DNA of 64,000 nt from Vibrio maritimus (GCA_000755425.1 BBMT01000011.1:62001-126000); one strand, 5' to 3'; numbered from the stretch's first letter, positions 9,052 through 19,532 are shown. Translations and numbers: made by a program. Notes: generated by a model not told the origin, from the sequence alone.

Positions 9052-10815
9052 ATGTGGAAAGGGATATCAGTTTTAGCTTCTCTAGTCTTATTGGGAGGCT
9101 GTGCATCTAACGCTCACCCTCCTGTTACTTCGAATGATGGATGGACGTCTGAGCTTATGGAGTCTCGTCGCTGGCGAGAGGCGGATGAGCTCGATAAAGA
9201 TTACCTCAAACTTGCCTCAGAAACGCTGCTTCCAGTTCAAAAAGCCAATGTGAAAGTGATTGGAACAGAACAGCAAGATGCTATTAAGAGCTTAGCGGCA
9301 AAGATATATCTTATCGAAAATGCCAAACACACCATAGATATGACTTACTACATCTTTGCCGATGACTTGGCCGGTAAAGCAACGCTAGGGGCGCTATGTC
9401 GAGCGGTAGAGCGTGGGGTCGATATTCGTATTATGGTGGATAGTCTTGGTTCATACAGCCCTAATAATGGCAACTTGAAAGGGCTAATGCAGTGCGAGGA
9501 GAATGCGGGGTACGTCAAAGACAGACAGGGTGAAGCGACAACTCAAAAAGCGCGTGTGCAAGCAGTGGTCTTCAATGCTTTGACAGACGGGGAGTCCCGC
9601 TGGAATCGACGGTCACATGATAAACTGTTTATCGTCGATGGATTCTACAATGAGCTTGCTTACTTGATAACGGGTGGCCGTAATATGTCGCTTCATTACT
9701 ACGGGATCGACAGTGATGGCGAAAAAGATTTTAGTGCCTTTCGTGATATTGAAATCCTATTGAGGCCAAAGCTCGATTCGACACCAGAGCAATCTCCGAC
9801 ACAGCTTAGTGAGTATTACTTTACAGTGCTATTTACCAAACCTGGAAACAAAAAGCTCGATACGTGGGCGAGTTACAATCGTGACCGTGGCTTACTGCTT
9901 AGCGCACTGGACAAACTTAAAGCCAACTCGGAGTTTAGCGAAGCGTATGCTGATATTCATCGGTATGTGAATCAAGGCTATCGAGTTACCGATACAAAGT
10001 TTGCGCACGAGCTAGATAATCTCAACGCTGAAGATGTCGTATCCCGCTACAGCACAAACAAAAGCGCCAACGCTAACTCGATTAGCGGTATTCTGGCGAA
10101 AACCGCATACAGCAACAGTAACCTCAAGACCATTCGTGTCGTCTCTCCCTATCTTTTCCTTCAATCTGATCTACTAAAAGACGAAGGCGTCCTAGCTGAA
10201 GATCTCAACACTACTCTTACATGGTTGGATCAAGACCCGGAGCGTAAGATTGAAATCATTACCAACTCAGTGCTAACCAGTGATAACTTCTTCACGCAGG
10301 CTGTAATCGACATGCACACTGTGCCATCGATGATAATGACTGACGATGCTTTGAAGCAGCAATGGTTGGATGATGATCTCGAAAAGAATGAGCTAAACCG
10401 CGCGTATTTGAACTCTGAAGCGTGGAAGAAAGCCATCAATCACCCACGAATCAAGTTCTATCAATTGGGCAAGCCAGACTCAGTGTTGTTGGGTGGCGAC
10501 CAGTTCTACGGTAAGTTGCATGCAAAGTTTCTCATCATTGATGACAACGCTTTTGTTGGCACAACCAATCTCGATTTCCGTTCCTTACTCTACAACAACG
10601 AAGTTGGTTTTTTCCTATCTGGAGAGGAGATCATTACAGATCTAAATCAACAGTTTGAACTACTCAAGGAGGACTCATTACTTTGGGGAAGTGAAGAGTG
10701 GATTTCGATGAGGAATAAACTTCGTGAAGCTGGAGGGACTAAAGGTAGAACGTCAGAAAGTCAGAGAGAGATCTACAACCTGCTCGAATCAACAGGCCTT
10801 AAATATCAGTTCTAA
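9052..10815 (+). CDS. Phospholipase D family lipoprotein (cardiolipin synthase C-like)
   Basis: A 587-aa lipoprotein. The signal peptide ends in a lipobox (LLGGC), so Cys16 should be lipidated. Two HKD (HxKxxxxD) catalytic motifs are present: HDKLFIVDG near residue 190 with ITGGRN after it, and HAKFLIIDD near residue 490 followed by GTTNLDFRS. Two HKD motifs plus about 500-600 aa fit the ClsC/YmdC branch, which makes cardiolipin from phosphatidylglycerol and phosphatidylethanolamine, or a related phosphatidyltransferase. The periplasmic lipoprotein form is a difference from the cytoplasmic-facing E. coli ClsC. AGGAACCAAT ribosome site precedes the ATG. It stands alone. Confidence 0.87.
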   Translation: MWKGISVLASLVLLGGCASNAHPPVTSNDGWTSELMESRRWREADELDKDYLKLASETLLPVQKANVKVIGTEQQDAIKSLAAKIYLIENAKHTIDMTYYIFADDLAGKATLGALCRAVERGVDIRIMVDSLGSYSPNNGNLKGLMQCEENAGYVKDRQGEATTQKARVQAVVFNALTDGESRWNRRSHDKLFIVDGFYNELAYLITGGRNMSLHYYGIDSDGEKDFSAFRDIEILLRPKLDSTPEQSPTQLSEYYFTVLFTKPGNKKLDTWASYNRDRGLLLSALDKLKANSEFSEAYADIHRYVNQGYRVTDTKFAHELDNLNAEDVVSRYSTNKSANANSISGILAKTAYSNSNLKTIRVVSPYLFLQSDLLKDEGVLAEDLNTTLTWLDQDPERKIEIITNSVLTSDNFFTQAVIDMHTVPSMIMTDDALKQQWLDDDLEKNELNRAYLNSEAWKKAINHPRIKFYQLGKPDSVLLGGDQFYGKLHAKFLIIDDNAFVGTTNLDFRSLLYNNEVGFFLSGEEIITDLNQQFELLKEDSLLWGSEEWISMRNKLREAGGTKGRTSESQREIYNLLESTGLKYQF

Positions 10816-11016
10816 CCGGAAACATACACGTCTTTTGATTGGGTGGCGCAGATAGGTAAATCATAGAACTCCAAGAATGATAGTTTGGCTTGTGACATCG
10901 TCGTCATGAGATAACACTTAGGAGCACTATGATTGTTTATTTCCGTGTTCAAGACATACAAGAGCTGTGGCTACATGTAGATCTAGCGACAAGCTTGCAG
11001 ATGAAACTTAGGACAC

Positions 11017-11799
11017 TTAAAAGCTAAATGCCCAGCCTACCATTGGCCCTTGCTGCGTCACATCGACCGTAGTGGGGCCAGATTCATTTTTAAGGTTTAA
11101 GTACCGGTAACCAAACCAAATATTATTAAGTTCGCTCAGCCTATAAATTCCAGCTAAATTCAGACCTCGATTGACGTCATTGTCGCCAGCGATATTGGTA
11201 TCTACGGTTAGGCTTAATCCCCAGTCTTGATTGAAATAATGCGCGTATTTGAGCCCAACCAGCCAATCAAACTGATGCTCTGTTGATTCAATAGGTGTAA
11301 TAGGGGAGCCGTTGATATTGATTCCAACATTAAAACTACTGTAAGTATGGCGAACCCCAGTGAGCAGTACTAATCCATTCGTTACCTCATAACCACCAAA
11401 AAAGTCATTGAGTGACATTGTGGCATCCACATCAACGTTGGCACTTATTTCTGGAAAGATTGGCAACTTGGGTGTGTAAGTGGCGCTAGTGTCGCTTTTG
11501 ATATGGAGGTAGTTGGTACGGAACCCAAAAAGCCATCGGTTCTTTTGCGCGTAAAAGTCGCCCATGATTCCAAAGTTTAGATTACTGACGATATTAGAGA
11601 ACGGAATATCGATATTAGTGCGACCATCTGTATCACCAGCTGTACCAGAGATACTTGGCGTCCAAATCATGGGGAATACGAGTAAGAACTGCCACTCGTC
11701 ATCGCTTGTTGTTTTGTTGTTAGCGTCATAGCTGTCCGCGATACTAGCCGACGAAATCAGTGAAGTGAGTATAAAAGTGGTGATTGCCGATGGTTTCAT
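11017..11799 (-). CDS. Outer-membrane beta-barrel protein
   Basis: A 260-aa secreted protein with signal peptide (MKPSAITTFILTSLISSASIA). Alternating hydrophobic and polar strands follow, ending in the typical C-terminal aromatic signature GPMVGWAFSF, which marks insertion by the BAM complex. Segments such as NRWLFGFRTNYLHIKS, LVLLTGVRHTYSSFNVGI and NIWFGYRYLNLK look like barrel strands. The ribosome site AAGGATAGACA precedes the ATG. I do not recognise the subfamily and no ligand can be assigned. It is a single gene. Confidence 0.75.
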   Translation of the reverse strand: MKPSAITTFILTSLISSASIADSYDANNKTTSDDEWQFLLVFPMIWTPSISGTAGDTDGRTNIDIPFSNIVSNLNFGIMGDFYAQKNRWLFGFRTNYLHIKSDTSATYTPKLPIFPEISANVDVDATMSLNDFFGGYEVTNGLVLLTGVRHTYSSFNVGININGSPITPIESTEHQFDWLVGLKYAHYFNQDWGLSLTVDTNIAGDNDVNRGLNLAGIYRLSELNNIWFGYRYLNLKNESGPTTVDVTQQGPMVGWAFSF

Positions 11800-11899
11800 T
11801 GTCTATCCTTGTACAAATGAAGCGTGAACATGAGTGCTGCTAACAACTCTTATCACATAAAGGATAGACTAACAAACTGCGTAAGGTGTTGTAAAAATT

Positions 11900-11926
11900 A
11901 AAAAAACGAGCTCATTTGAGCCCGTT
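11900..11926 (-). terminator. Rho-independent terminator of the 42-aa ORF
   Basis: On the minus strand a 9-bp stem (AACGGGCTC / GAGCTCGTT, one G-U pair) with an AAAT loop is followed by a run of T. It lies 22 bp after the stop of the small ORF 11949-12077 and supports that ORF being a real transcription unit. Confidence 0.75.
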
Positions 11927-11948
11927 AGTATTTCCACTATAGAGGTAA

Positions 11949-12077
11949 CTATAAACTGACCGGCCAACCGTATTCGGTGTACTCTTTGGCAAGCACTCTA
12001 GCCACTTCTGCAGTGACTTTCACTTGTACCCAATCGCCAATACCTAGAGGTTGAAACTCAACGACGATTTTTTTCAT
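11949..12077 (-). CDS. Small hypothetical protein, 42 aa
   Basis: A 42-residue ORF starting MKKIVVEFQPLGIGDWVQVK and ending EYGWPVSL. It has a CAGG ribosome site 7 nt upstream and is followed closely by a good Rho-independent terminator. The composition is normal for a soluble protein: a beta-like first half and a VTAEVARVLAKEY helix. I do not recognise a family. The terminator, ribosome site and sensible composition make it more likely real than chance. Confidence 0.55.
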   Translation of the reverse strand: MKKIVVEFQPLGIGDWVQVKVTAEVARVLAKEYTEYGWPVSL

Positions 12078-12190
12078 TACTAGCCTGCTTGATTTATAAA
12101 ATTTGCCGTTGGGCAATGTACACCTTAGCGCAGTATTTTACTCGGAATATCAGTTATTCCTAAACTAAAAACGGCAAGATGCACATTCCT

Positions 12191-14987
12191 CTACTCTTTA
12201 AGTAAATGAAGTCCAGCCGGTAACGCATCACCAAACAGCTTTTTGGAGTCTGCTTCAGACAACGATTTGACCTCTGAAACTAATTCAAGCCAGCTAGATG
12301 GTGCCTTGGAAGATTTCAGCTTGCTTGACACTTGCTCTCGGTAGTCATCAGATATATCCAAAGAGCGATCGCCGGTTTTACGACACATGAGCACACAAGC
12401 AAAGGCGGCCATCGGCTCTTTGAGCCAATTTTGTTCAAGTAACTTAGGTAGCCATTGTTCAATTTGTTCACGAGGAATCACATTATGTTGGCTGCCGTAC
12501 AGAGGAGTACGAGAAGCGAGACGACCCAATGCCCACCAGTGAGCTTGCTCGAACTGAGATTGGTTGATGGCCTTACTCAGATACCAGTTCGCTAGGAGCA
12601 CCTTATCGTCGACATAAAGGTTTTCCAGACTGGCTGAGAGCCTTACCATGGCTTCGTAACCCTTGTCTTTTGCACCTTTGGAAGGTCTTTGCGTTTTTCA
12701 TTGCTCCGGGATGAAGGTATTTAGCAATGTCACCTAGAATCACTTCTTGCTGCTCTTCATTGAGGCCACCGGATACACGTCGCCAAAATGTCCACCAATC
12801 ACTCCAGCCTTGTGCGTTCTGAAATTGAATGCCTTGTTGATACAAACCCCAAATTTGCTCCATGCGCCAAGAGTCTGTCGCATCTCCAAAACCCGGACGC
12901 ATACAAAAACCAGTCAGGCGCAGCCAGTTTTTCTCATGCTGTTCTGAGCGGCGACGACGTTTTCTACCGAGCGAGAAGCTGTCGACTAAAGAGCGAAGGG
13001 TATGAAAGTCCCACTCGTCTTTCTTACCTAAGTTTTTCTCTAGCGTTTTAGAAAGAAGCTAATCTCTTTGCTGTCTGCACTGTTTTTGTTACCACTGTAT
13101 AAGCGAGAGACCAACTCTTTACTCGAATCTAATCCCGGATGAGCCTTGACCGTCTCTTGCGTACCTTGCTGATTGCGCACTTCAAACTCAAGTTCCCATC
13201 GCTGCTGTTCATCTTCAGCGCTGACACATTCGACTTTTAAGGTACCAACCTCAGTGAGTTGACACGCTAGTTGTACTTCTACTCGCTCTTTTTGGTTTGC
13301 TTGGAGTTTTGCCTCGCTACCCTGTAACGTACTGATGTAAGGCGGCAACGGTGTAAATTGATCTGGGTCGATATTGACCATCAGACCGTTCTGCACTTTC
13401 TGCTGATCACCGAACACATCGTGGGTTGACGTCAGTAAATTGAACCTCACTGGCTCACCAAGCGTCAGAGCAAAACGTCGACCTGTTAGACGGATCTCTT
13501 GTCCTTCATCGGTTCCTTTCGCAAGTAAACAAAGCGCTTGACCAAGCTTGTTTTTTCTTGGAGGTGCAAGAAATAGGAGCGGGCACTACCGCCGCCAATC
13601 TTAAGTTGAGCGCCGCGTCTCGCCTTAGCGAACGCCACAGCACCAAGTGCGACAGACCAATCCGGATGAGGGTTGGAAAGTAATGATATTGGTGCACCTT
13701 TCCAGTTTTCAACAATATCAACGAGTCGGCGAGTAACTAAGTCACTGTTAAAAACGCCACCGTTTAGCAGCAAACCAACTGGAATTGCTGGCTCTGCGTC
13801 GCTTCCAAGCGCTTCCTTCGCGACTTCTTGGTGAAGGTGAAGAAACTCTGAAACATGCTTACTTACAGCTGGGTCGGCTACGTATGGCAGACCAAATTCA
13901 ACCACGGCGCTGCGTTTCTTGTCTGGGCGGGTACCAAAATCTGTTTTAGGGAAAAAGCTTCAAGTGCGATTTGATGAACTTCTTGCTGACTGAGTGCCAC
14001 GCTTTTGGTCCCGCCAATTAGACGCGAACCACTACCGAGCATGGTGATCTTCATTTCTTCGGGTGCATTGGAAGAAAGCAATGCCTCTTTGGCTTTGCGA
14101 GTCTGTTGAATAAGCTTAGTGAGGCTTGCAGCATTGAGTTTTTTCGACTCATTGAATCGCTGTTCAGCCATGTGGGCGAGTGCCAAATCCAAGTTATCAC
14201 CACCCAGCATTAGGTGTTCACCAACGCCAATTCGGTTTAGCTCTAGATCATCTTCATGGTGCTTAGCTTCAATAAGGCTAAGGTCAGTGGTACCGCCACC
14301 CACGTCACATACGAGTATGAGAGGGACTTGAGCCAGTTCTTGCGATGCACTTTCTTTATGGCGTGCGTACCAGTCGTAACACACAGCTTGTGGCTCTTCG
14401 AGTAGATGAACCTTTGGCAACCCAGCAAGCTTCGCCGCCTGCAGCGTCAGTTTGCGAGCTGTTTCATCAAAAGAAGCAGGAACAGTGATGACAACATCTT
14501 GGTCTTCTAGCTTGTTGTAATGGTGTCTGTGGTTCCAAGCTTGGCGGATATGATTCAGATAGCTTGCGCTGGCAATGACTGGAGACACTTTATCTACATC
14601 TTGAGCACCAGCCCAAGGGAGGATGTCATCTTCTCTGTCCACGGCTGTATGAGATAGCCAACTTTTCGCACTAGAGACCTGTCGACCTTCAACTTTAGCG
14701 CCGAGCTCACGAGCCCACTCACCAACGATTATGTTATTGATATCGCCGGTAACAGGTTGATGCTCCCAAGGGAGGGTTAAATCAGCCTCAGAAACTTGCT
14801 GTTTGGCTGGGTGATAGCGAAAAGAGGGCAGAAGAGGTTTACGGACCACTTCGCCAGGGCCAACCAATTGGTCAATTTCGAACAGTTCAACAGGGGAGTT
14901 TGAAAGGTCGTCCTGAATTTCACAGAATGCTACAACCGTGTTGGTTGTACCTAAATCAATGCCGACCAGATATTGTGCGGATGCCAT
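12191..14987 (-). CDS. Large Hsp70-family chaperone with C-terminal DUF3731-like region (four frameshifts)
   Basis: About 930 aa after correction. The nucleotide-binding domain has phosphate-1 VGIDLGTTNTVVAF, ITVPASFDETAR, LLEEPQAVCYDW, phosphate-2 CDVGGGTTDLSLIE and the adenosine loop LLLNGGVFNSDLVTRRL. A beta-rich substrate-binding-like part follows, then an alpha-helical C-terminal extension (about 300 aa) instead of a DnaK lid, matching what is called DUF3731. Breaks lie at 13952-13956, 13551-13556, about 13052 and about 12680. The first three are repaired by one base in a homopolymer; the last needs one base removed or two added. The ATG at 14987 has GGAG 6 nt upstream and is preferred to the ATG at 14999. 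It follows the smaller Hsp70 gene and a terminator hairpin. Its clients are unknown. Confidence 0.85.
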
Positions 14988-15037
14988 AACACGCTCCATT
15001 TAGAATACTTATAAAGCTAATAGCGCAGATATTGGAG

Positions 15038-15065
15038 ATAAAAAACGGCACCAGGGGTGCCGTTT
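15038..15065 (-). terminator. Terminator between the two Hsp70 genes
   Basis: A perfect 10-bp stem (AAACGGCACC / GGTGCCGTTT) with a 3-nt loop is followed by T6 on the minus strand. It lies 10 bp after the stop of the upstream Hsp70 gene (15076) and before the downstream larger Hsp70 gene. It should reduce transcription of the larger gene unless there is read-through or a separate promoter. Confidence 0.85.
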
Positions 15066-15075
15066 AGTTTTGTGA

Positions 15076-16954
15076 TTACACGTCTTCGCGAACGTCGAAC
15101 TCTACATGCCACTTTTGACCGTTGTCTGCTGCAATGGCTTCTAGGTAAAGTGTACCAAGTTCTGTAACGCGTGATGACAGCGTAACTGGCACCACGTCTC
15201 CGATGCTACGGCCTTCAGAAACTGGCAGTGTTACTTGAATTTCTGGAAGCTCTTCCAGCTCTTCCGGTTTCCAGTAATCTAGGTGAACACCCGCTTCATC
15301 TTCGCGGCGCGTAGTCGAACCAAAGAACTGAAAATGTACTGGCTGACCGATAACGAGGCCAAACTCTTGGCTTGGAACCTGAACACTGCTGCCTTCTTCC
15401 ATACCAAATGGAGCAACACATAGTGCTTCCATTGGCGGCGCCATACCAGGGATAGCTGGCATAGCACTTTCGATACCGATGTAGTAACTCGAAGCGATAC
15501 CACCACGAATACGAACACCTTGACCGCGACGAACACTTCCGTAATAAGCTGCACCACTGGCAACAGCAAGATCTAGGTCAAGACCAGAAAGCATTTTAGC
15601 TTTATCTGTATTTGCTGTTTCGAGCCACGCATTGATGGTGTTGAACAGTCGATCAGAAAGTAGCTTCGATTTAAGTACACCACCGTTAAATAGGAGTGCT
15701 GTCGGCTTAATAAACTCGGCAGGTGCTTCCATACCCGGCATGCCAGCAAATGCGTTATCTGCTGCGCTGCTTTGACGGCTCAAAAACGCAGCGATATGAC
15801 GTGTAATTGCAGCGTCTTGCGCGTAAGGCAGACCCATTTGAGTTAGAGCGCCGCGAGCACGTTGCACTGGGTGCTCATTGACCGCCACTTGTGGGAAGAA
15901 GCCGTCAACCAATGTTTGTTGAACTTCTTGCTGGGTGAGTTCGGTTTTTAGCGTTGCTCCCAGCAGTTTTGAACCACGGCTTGGAACGACGATTGGCACC
16001 GATTGAAGCTCAGCATCGTTAAGTAGCGCTTCTTTGGCGTCACGACAAGCGTGAGTCATCGCCTGAACTTGCCAAGCTGAAGCTCTTTGCCGTCTTGCGC
16101 GAGTTTCATCTTTAAGCGGTAGGCAAGGGCAAGATCCATGTTGTCGCCGCCAAGCAGAATATGCTCACCAACAGCAACACGCTCTAGATTAAGATTGCCG
16201 TCTTGCTCTGTTACTGCAACCAATGAAAGGTCGGTAGTACCACCCCCCACATCGACTACGAGAACGACGTCGCCAACGTTAACTTCGTCGCGCCATTTGT
16301 CATCACTGTTGTCAATCCAGCTGTAAAGTGCCGCTTGTGGCTCTTCCAGTAGAGTCAGGTGAGCAAGACCGACGTTGCGTGCTGCTTCTGCGGTAAGATC
16401 ACGTGCTGCTGGGTCAAAAGAGGCCGGTACCGTGATGGTCACATCTTGTTGCTCCAGGCTATGCTCTGGGTGCATGTGGTTCCAAGCATCTTTTAAATGC
16501 TCAAGGTATAGCTCAGTTGCGCGAAGCGGAGAGACTTTGCTGACCTCTTCTGGGCTGCCTTGGGGTAGGAAGCTGTCACGACGGTTAACGCCGCCGTGGC
16601 ATAGCCAAGACTTAGCACTTGCCACTAGGCGAATGGGTGTCTTTGAACCTAGATTACGAGCGACAGCACCCACAAGCGCTTTCGGTTCACTCGTCCAAGG
16701 AAGAGTGCGAGAGCCTTGACCCATCTCATGTTCGTGTGGCTGATACAAAAAGAGCCTAGTTGTTTGTATGACTCTACGGTACCAGGTGCGGTTAATTGTG
16801 GAATCGACACGACTTCAACTTGCGCGTCTTCATTTTGAGTGTCGATAAACGACATAACACAGTGGGTGGTACCAAGGTCGATACCCACACTGTATTTAGC
16901 AATCTGCTGATCTTGCGTGTTCTGTTGGTCTTGAGAGTGCACTGAAGGCTCCAT
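15076..16954 (-). CDS. Hsp70-family chaperone, short form (two frameshifts)
   Basis: About 627 aa after correction. Hsp70 ATPase motifs are all present: SVGIDLGTTHCVMSF (residues 22-36), ITVPASFDPAARDLT, LLEEPQAALYSW, VVDVGGGTTDLSLV and LLFNGGVLKSKLLSDRLF. The C-terminal part is a beta-sandwich-like segment ending VEFDVREDV; there is no helical lid and no EEVD-type tail. Breaks are at the A5 run 16747-16751 (one more base joins LGSF to LYQPHEHEMG) and about 16072-16074 (one more base joins ELQL to a WQVQAMTHACRDAKEAL segment). Its ATG overlaps the stop of the DUF2760 gene (TAATG), so translation is coupled. It is unlike DnaK, HscA and HscC and belongs to a divergent paired-Hsp70 group. Confidence 0.87.
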
Positions 16955-17586
16955 TATAGCTCTACCTCTGCCGGTGCGATGATTGATGCGTTGTAGTTCT
17001 CAGACAGTTTTGGAAGCGTCACTTTGTCTGCTTTCCAGCCTTTGTGAACGAGAGTACCGTTAAATGGCGCGTTGCCGGTGACATTACCTGTTAAGCGAAC
17101 TGCTTGCGGGTCAAAGCCTTCTTCAATTGAAATACGAGTCTCTTCTTCTTCATTACGGATAGGAGAAAGCTCAAAGTATTCAGTGATGACTTTTTTACCG
17201 CCTGAGTGAACAACACGTGCAGCAGCGCCAACTTCTTCGTCTGAGAATGATGTGAGATCTTCTTGTAGGAAGTCGACCATGCGAGCCTCTTGCTGCATGA
17301 GTGATAGCAATTGCATTGCAGAGTCAGTAGAGGCTGTTGCTAGCTTCGATTCAACTTCTACAACCTTCTCAACTACTTTTTCTACTTCAACTACTTTTTC
17401 AACTTCTACGATTTTTTCTACTGGCTTTTCGACTTCGACAATCTTCTCTACTGGTTTTTCTACTACTTTCTCGACAACCTTGCTCTTACGAGAAACGGCG
17501 ATCGCGAGTAGTAAAACGCTTGAGGCAGCAAGGCCTGCGTGCAGCATATCGAAAGTCTGTGGGATAGCATTTAGATCGAAGTTCAT
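16954..17586 (-). CDS. DUF2760 membrane-anchored protein with VEK repeat linker
   Basis: A 210-aa protein in three parts. An N-terminal membrane helix (about residues 15-31, LHAGLAASSVLLLAIAV) is followed by a basic SRKSK. A low-complexity linker (residues 36-79) is made of Val-Glu-Lys units (VVEKPVEKIVEVEK type) that should form an extended or coiled-coil stalk. A C-terminal domain (about 85-205) has MQLLSLMQQEARMVDFLQED and the ARVVHSGGKKVITEYFEL segment recognised as DUF2760. It is the first gene of the cluster with the two Hsp70 proteins, and its stop overlaps the next ATG by one base. I infer that it tethers or presents clients to the Hsp70 pair at the inner membrane; the function is not established. 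Confidence 0.82.
   Translation of the reverse strand: MNFDLNAIPQTFDMLHAGLAASSVLLLAIAVSRKSKVVEKVVEKPVEKIVEVEKPVEKIVEVEKVVEVEKVVEKVVEVESKLATASTDSAMQLLSLMQQEARMVDFLQEDLTSFSDEEVGAAARVVHSGGKKVITEYFELSPIRNEEEETRISIEEGFDPQAVRLTGNVTGNAPFNGTLVHKGWKADKVTLPKLSENYNASIIAPAEVEL
17350..17481 (-). repeat. In-gene GTTGAAAAA-type repeat coding for the VEK linker
   Basis: The DNA coding residues 36-79 of the DUF2760 protein is a run of short repeats of GTAGAAAAA / GTTGAAGTT codons. Such tracts expand and contract by slippage, so the stalk length probably varies between strains. Confidence 0.7.
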
Positions 17587-17909
17587 AGGGAGTTCTCTAT
17601 GTGTCAGTCGTTAGTCATTAATTTTGGGGCGAAGTCTAGCATAATCAAGGCTCTTAGCGCGACGCTTTCGCAGATTTGTCATTACAAAGTGAGTTTTTTG
17701 GACGTTAAATCAGCAGATAATGATGTTTTACTGAAATATAGTGATCTGTGTTTTATAAATCAACGCATCAACTTCTTGGAAATCGATGGGCGTGTAGAAT
17801 CGTTTTAGCTAACACTAAAATAATAAAGTAGCAATACATATGATACGTCAGTTGGATATAAGTATCATAAATGAGAAAACTGACAATAATTAGTCAGTCA
17901 GGACAAAAG
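17587..17909. other. Divergent intergenic region, DUF2760 cluster / CHASE-GGDEF gene
   Basis: AT-rich, 323 bp, with no credible gene; a 69-aa ORF inside it has no ribosome site and an odd composition. It must hold the promoters of both divergent units. A 7-bp inverted repeat, ATGATAC (17840-17846) and GTATCAT (17862-17868), lies 42 bp before the start of the GGDEF gene and could be an operator. No terminator or RNA motif is recognised. Confidence 0.45.
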
Positions 17910-19444
17910 ATGGTTGCAGGCTTAAATAAAGAAGACCGTGGCGTTAAACGCTATGCGGTTCTGGTTTTAATACTAGGGTTAATTCTTACGGTATTTATCA
18001 CTCACATCGTTTATCGAGGGCAACAACAGCTTGCCGAATCAAACTTTGAATTCTTAACTGACAATCAAGCAGAAAACATTAAAGAACTGGTGATGCTTGA
18101 TATTAGTTTTATCGGTGCGGGGGCGAGCTTTTATCACGCAACCCAGCCTTCTGCATGGATCAATTTCGCGAGTTTTGCAGCGCCACTAGTTGATGGTTCG
18201 CAAAGCTTGATTGCTATGCAGTGGATGAAAAAAGTCTATCCCGAGCAATATGATACTCATACTGCGCGAGTGAGAGAGCGCTTTCCGAGTTATCAAATCT
18301 ACACGGTTCCCAAAGATAAACCGCGAGTAGAGGGCTATATTCTGGAAGATGATGAGCCGATGTATGTTGCGAGTGACATTTACCCAGTAAACGAGGGTAA
18401 TTTACGAGCTTTAGGCTACTACTCGTCCCGAGAAAGAGTTCGAAGAGTGATTCGCAATACTCGTGTGACTGGTGAGCCAAGCCTCTCAGATAAAATTCGC
18501 TTGCTGCAAGATGGCTTTGATCGTTCGCTTCCAAAGCAAGGCATGCTGGTTTACGTACCGGTATTTGAAGCTGGATCCGATTCCCTCCGAGGCGTTGTTA
18601 TCGGTGTTATCCGCATCACCGCCTATTTCAAGCAGATTGTTGCTCGAACATCCATTGGCAAAGATATCGGCGTACGGGTGGTTGATCTAGGTTTTGATGC
18701 CGAAGATGATCCTATCTTGTATCAGAACGAGCAGTGGCGTTTACTCGATAGTCCGACAAAAGACATTGTCATCGATCTTTACGATAGACAATGGAAAATT
18801 CAGTTCAAACATGACGCTGCGATTTCCAAAACCGACAAACTAATTTTGTTTTTCGTTGGTACTGGCGGGCTGCTCATTTCGATTCTTCTTTCGTATGTTG
18901 TATACCTTATGCTTCGTGAGCAACGAAGGCTTACCGTTATCGTTAATCGTCGAACGAAAGATCTACAATATTTAGTTGAGCGAGATCCTCTTACCGAAGT
19001 TTACAATCGTCGGGCGTTTAACCGATTGACCGATTATCATATTTCTTGTCACAAACCTTTTTCTTTGGTGATTATTGATATTGATAACTTCAAACGGATT
19101 AATGATCAATATGGCCATGTGGTTGGTGATGAAATCCTAATGCAAGTAGCCGTTTACATTAAAGAGAAGATGTACCTGATGATATGTTGTTCCGTCTTGG
19201 TGGGGATGAATTTGCCTTGATAAGCCGCTGTATTGACTATGGGACGCTTCACCATTATCTGACCCGAGTGTGTAAAGAGATCGCAAGCCTGAACTGGGAT
19301 ACTATTGACCCTAACTTTAGGTGTTCGCTGAGCGTAGGCGCGGCCGTATATCGTGGTGAGACGATAGAGCAGCTTATCAATCGTGCTGATGAACAGTTGT
19401 ACATAAGTAAGGCCAACGGTCGAAATAGAGCGAATGTTGCTTGA
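17910..19444 (+). CDS. CHASE-domain diguanylate cyclase (one frameshift)
   Basis: About 511 aa. An N-terminal membrane helix (YAVLVLILGLILTVFITHIVY), a periplasmic CHASE sensor (including DGSQSLIAMQWMKKV and PVFEAGSDSLRGVVIGVIR), a second membrane helix (LILFFVGTGGLLISILLSYVV) and a C-terminal GGDEF domain (RDPLTEVYNRRAF, DIDNFKRINDQYGH, RLGGDEFALI). The GGDEF loop is intact, so it should make cyclic di-GMP. The frame breaks at CC 19175-19176; one more C restores EKMYPDDMLFRLGGDEF. The start at 17910 is preferred because AGGA lies 6 nt upstream; the ATG at 17871 has no ribosome site. The CHASE ligand is unknown. Confidence 0.87.
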
Positions 19445-19532
19445 ATATAGAGCAATCAGTAGATCGACGGTCGAGCTTTTGTTTTGAATACGCTACAATT
19501 TCGCCGTGTTAATAACTGTTTACTGTGTCGCT

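Noticed and set aside
17252..17614. Plus-strand Ser/Thr-Phe repeat ORF (STTFSTSTIFSTGFS)
   Set aside because: It is the complement of the VEK repeat in DUF2760; the repeat makes all frames open. The minus frame has the membrane helix, coupling and known domain.
17599..17808. 69-aa plus-strand ORF before the GGDEF gene
   Set aside because: No ribosome site, odd composition, and it sits in a divergent promoter region.
19456..19485. Short GATCGAC/GTCGAGC hairpin with T-rich tail after the GGDEF gene
   Set aside because: The stem is too short and has mismatches; not confident as a terminator.
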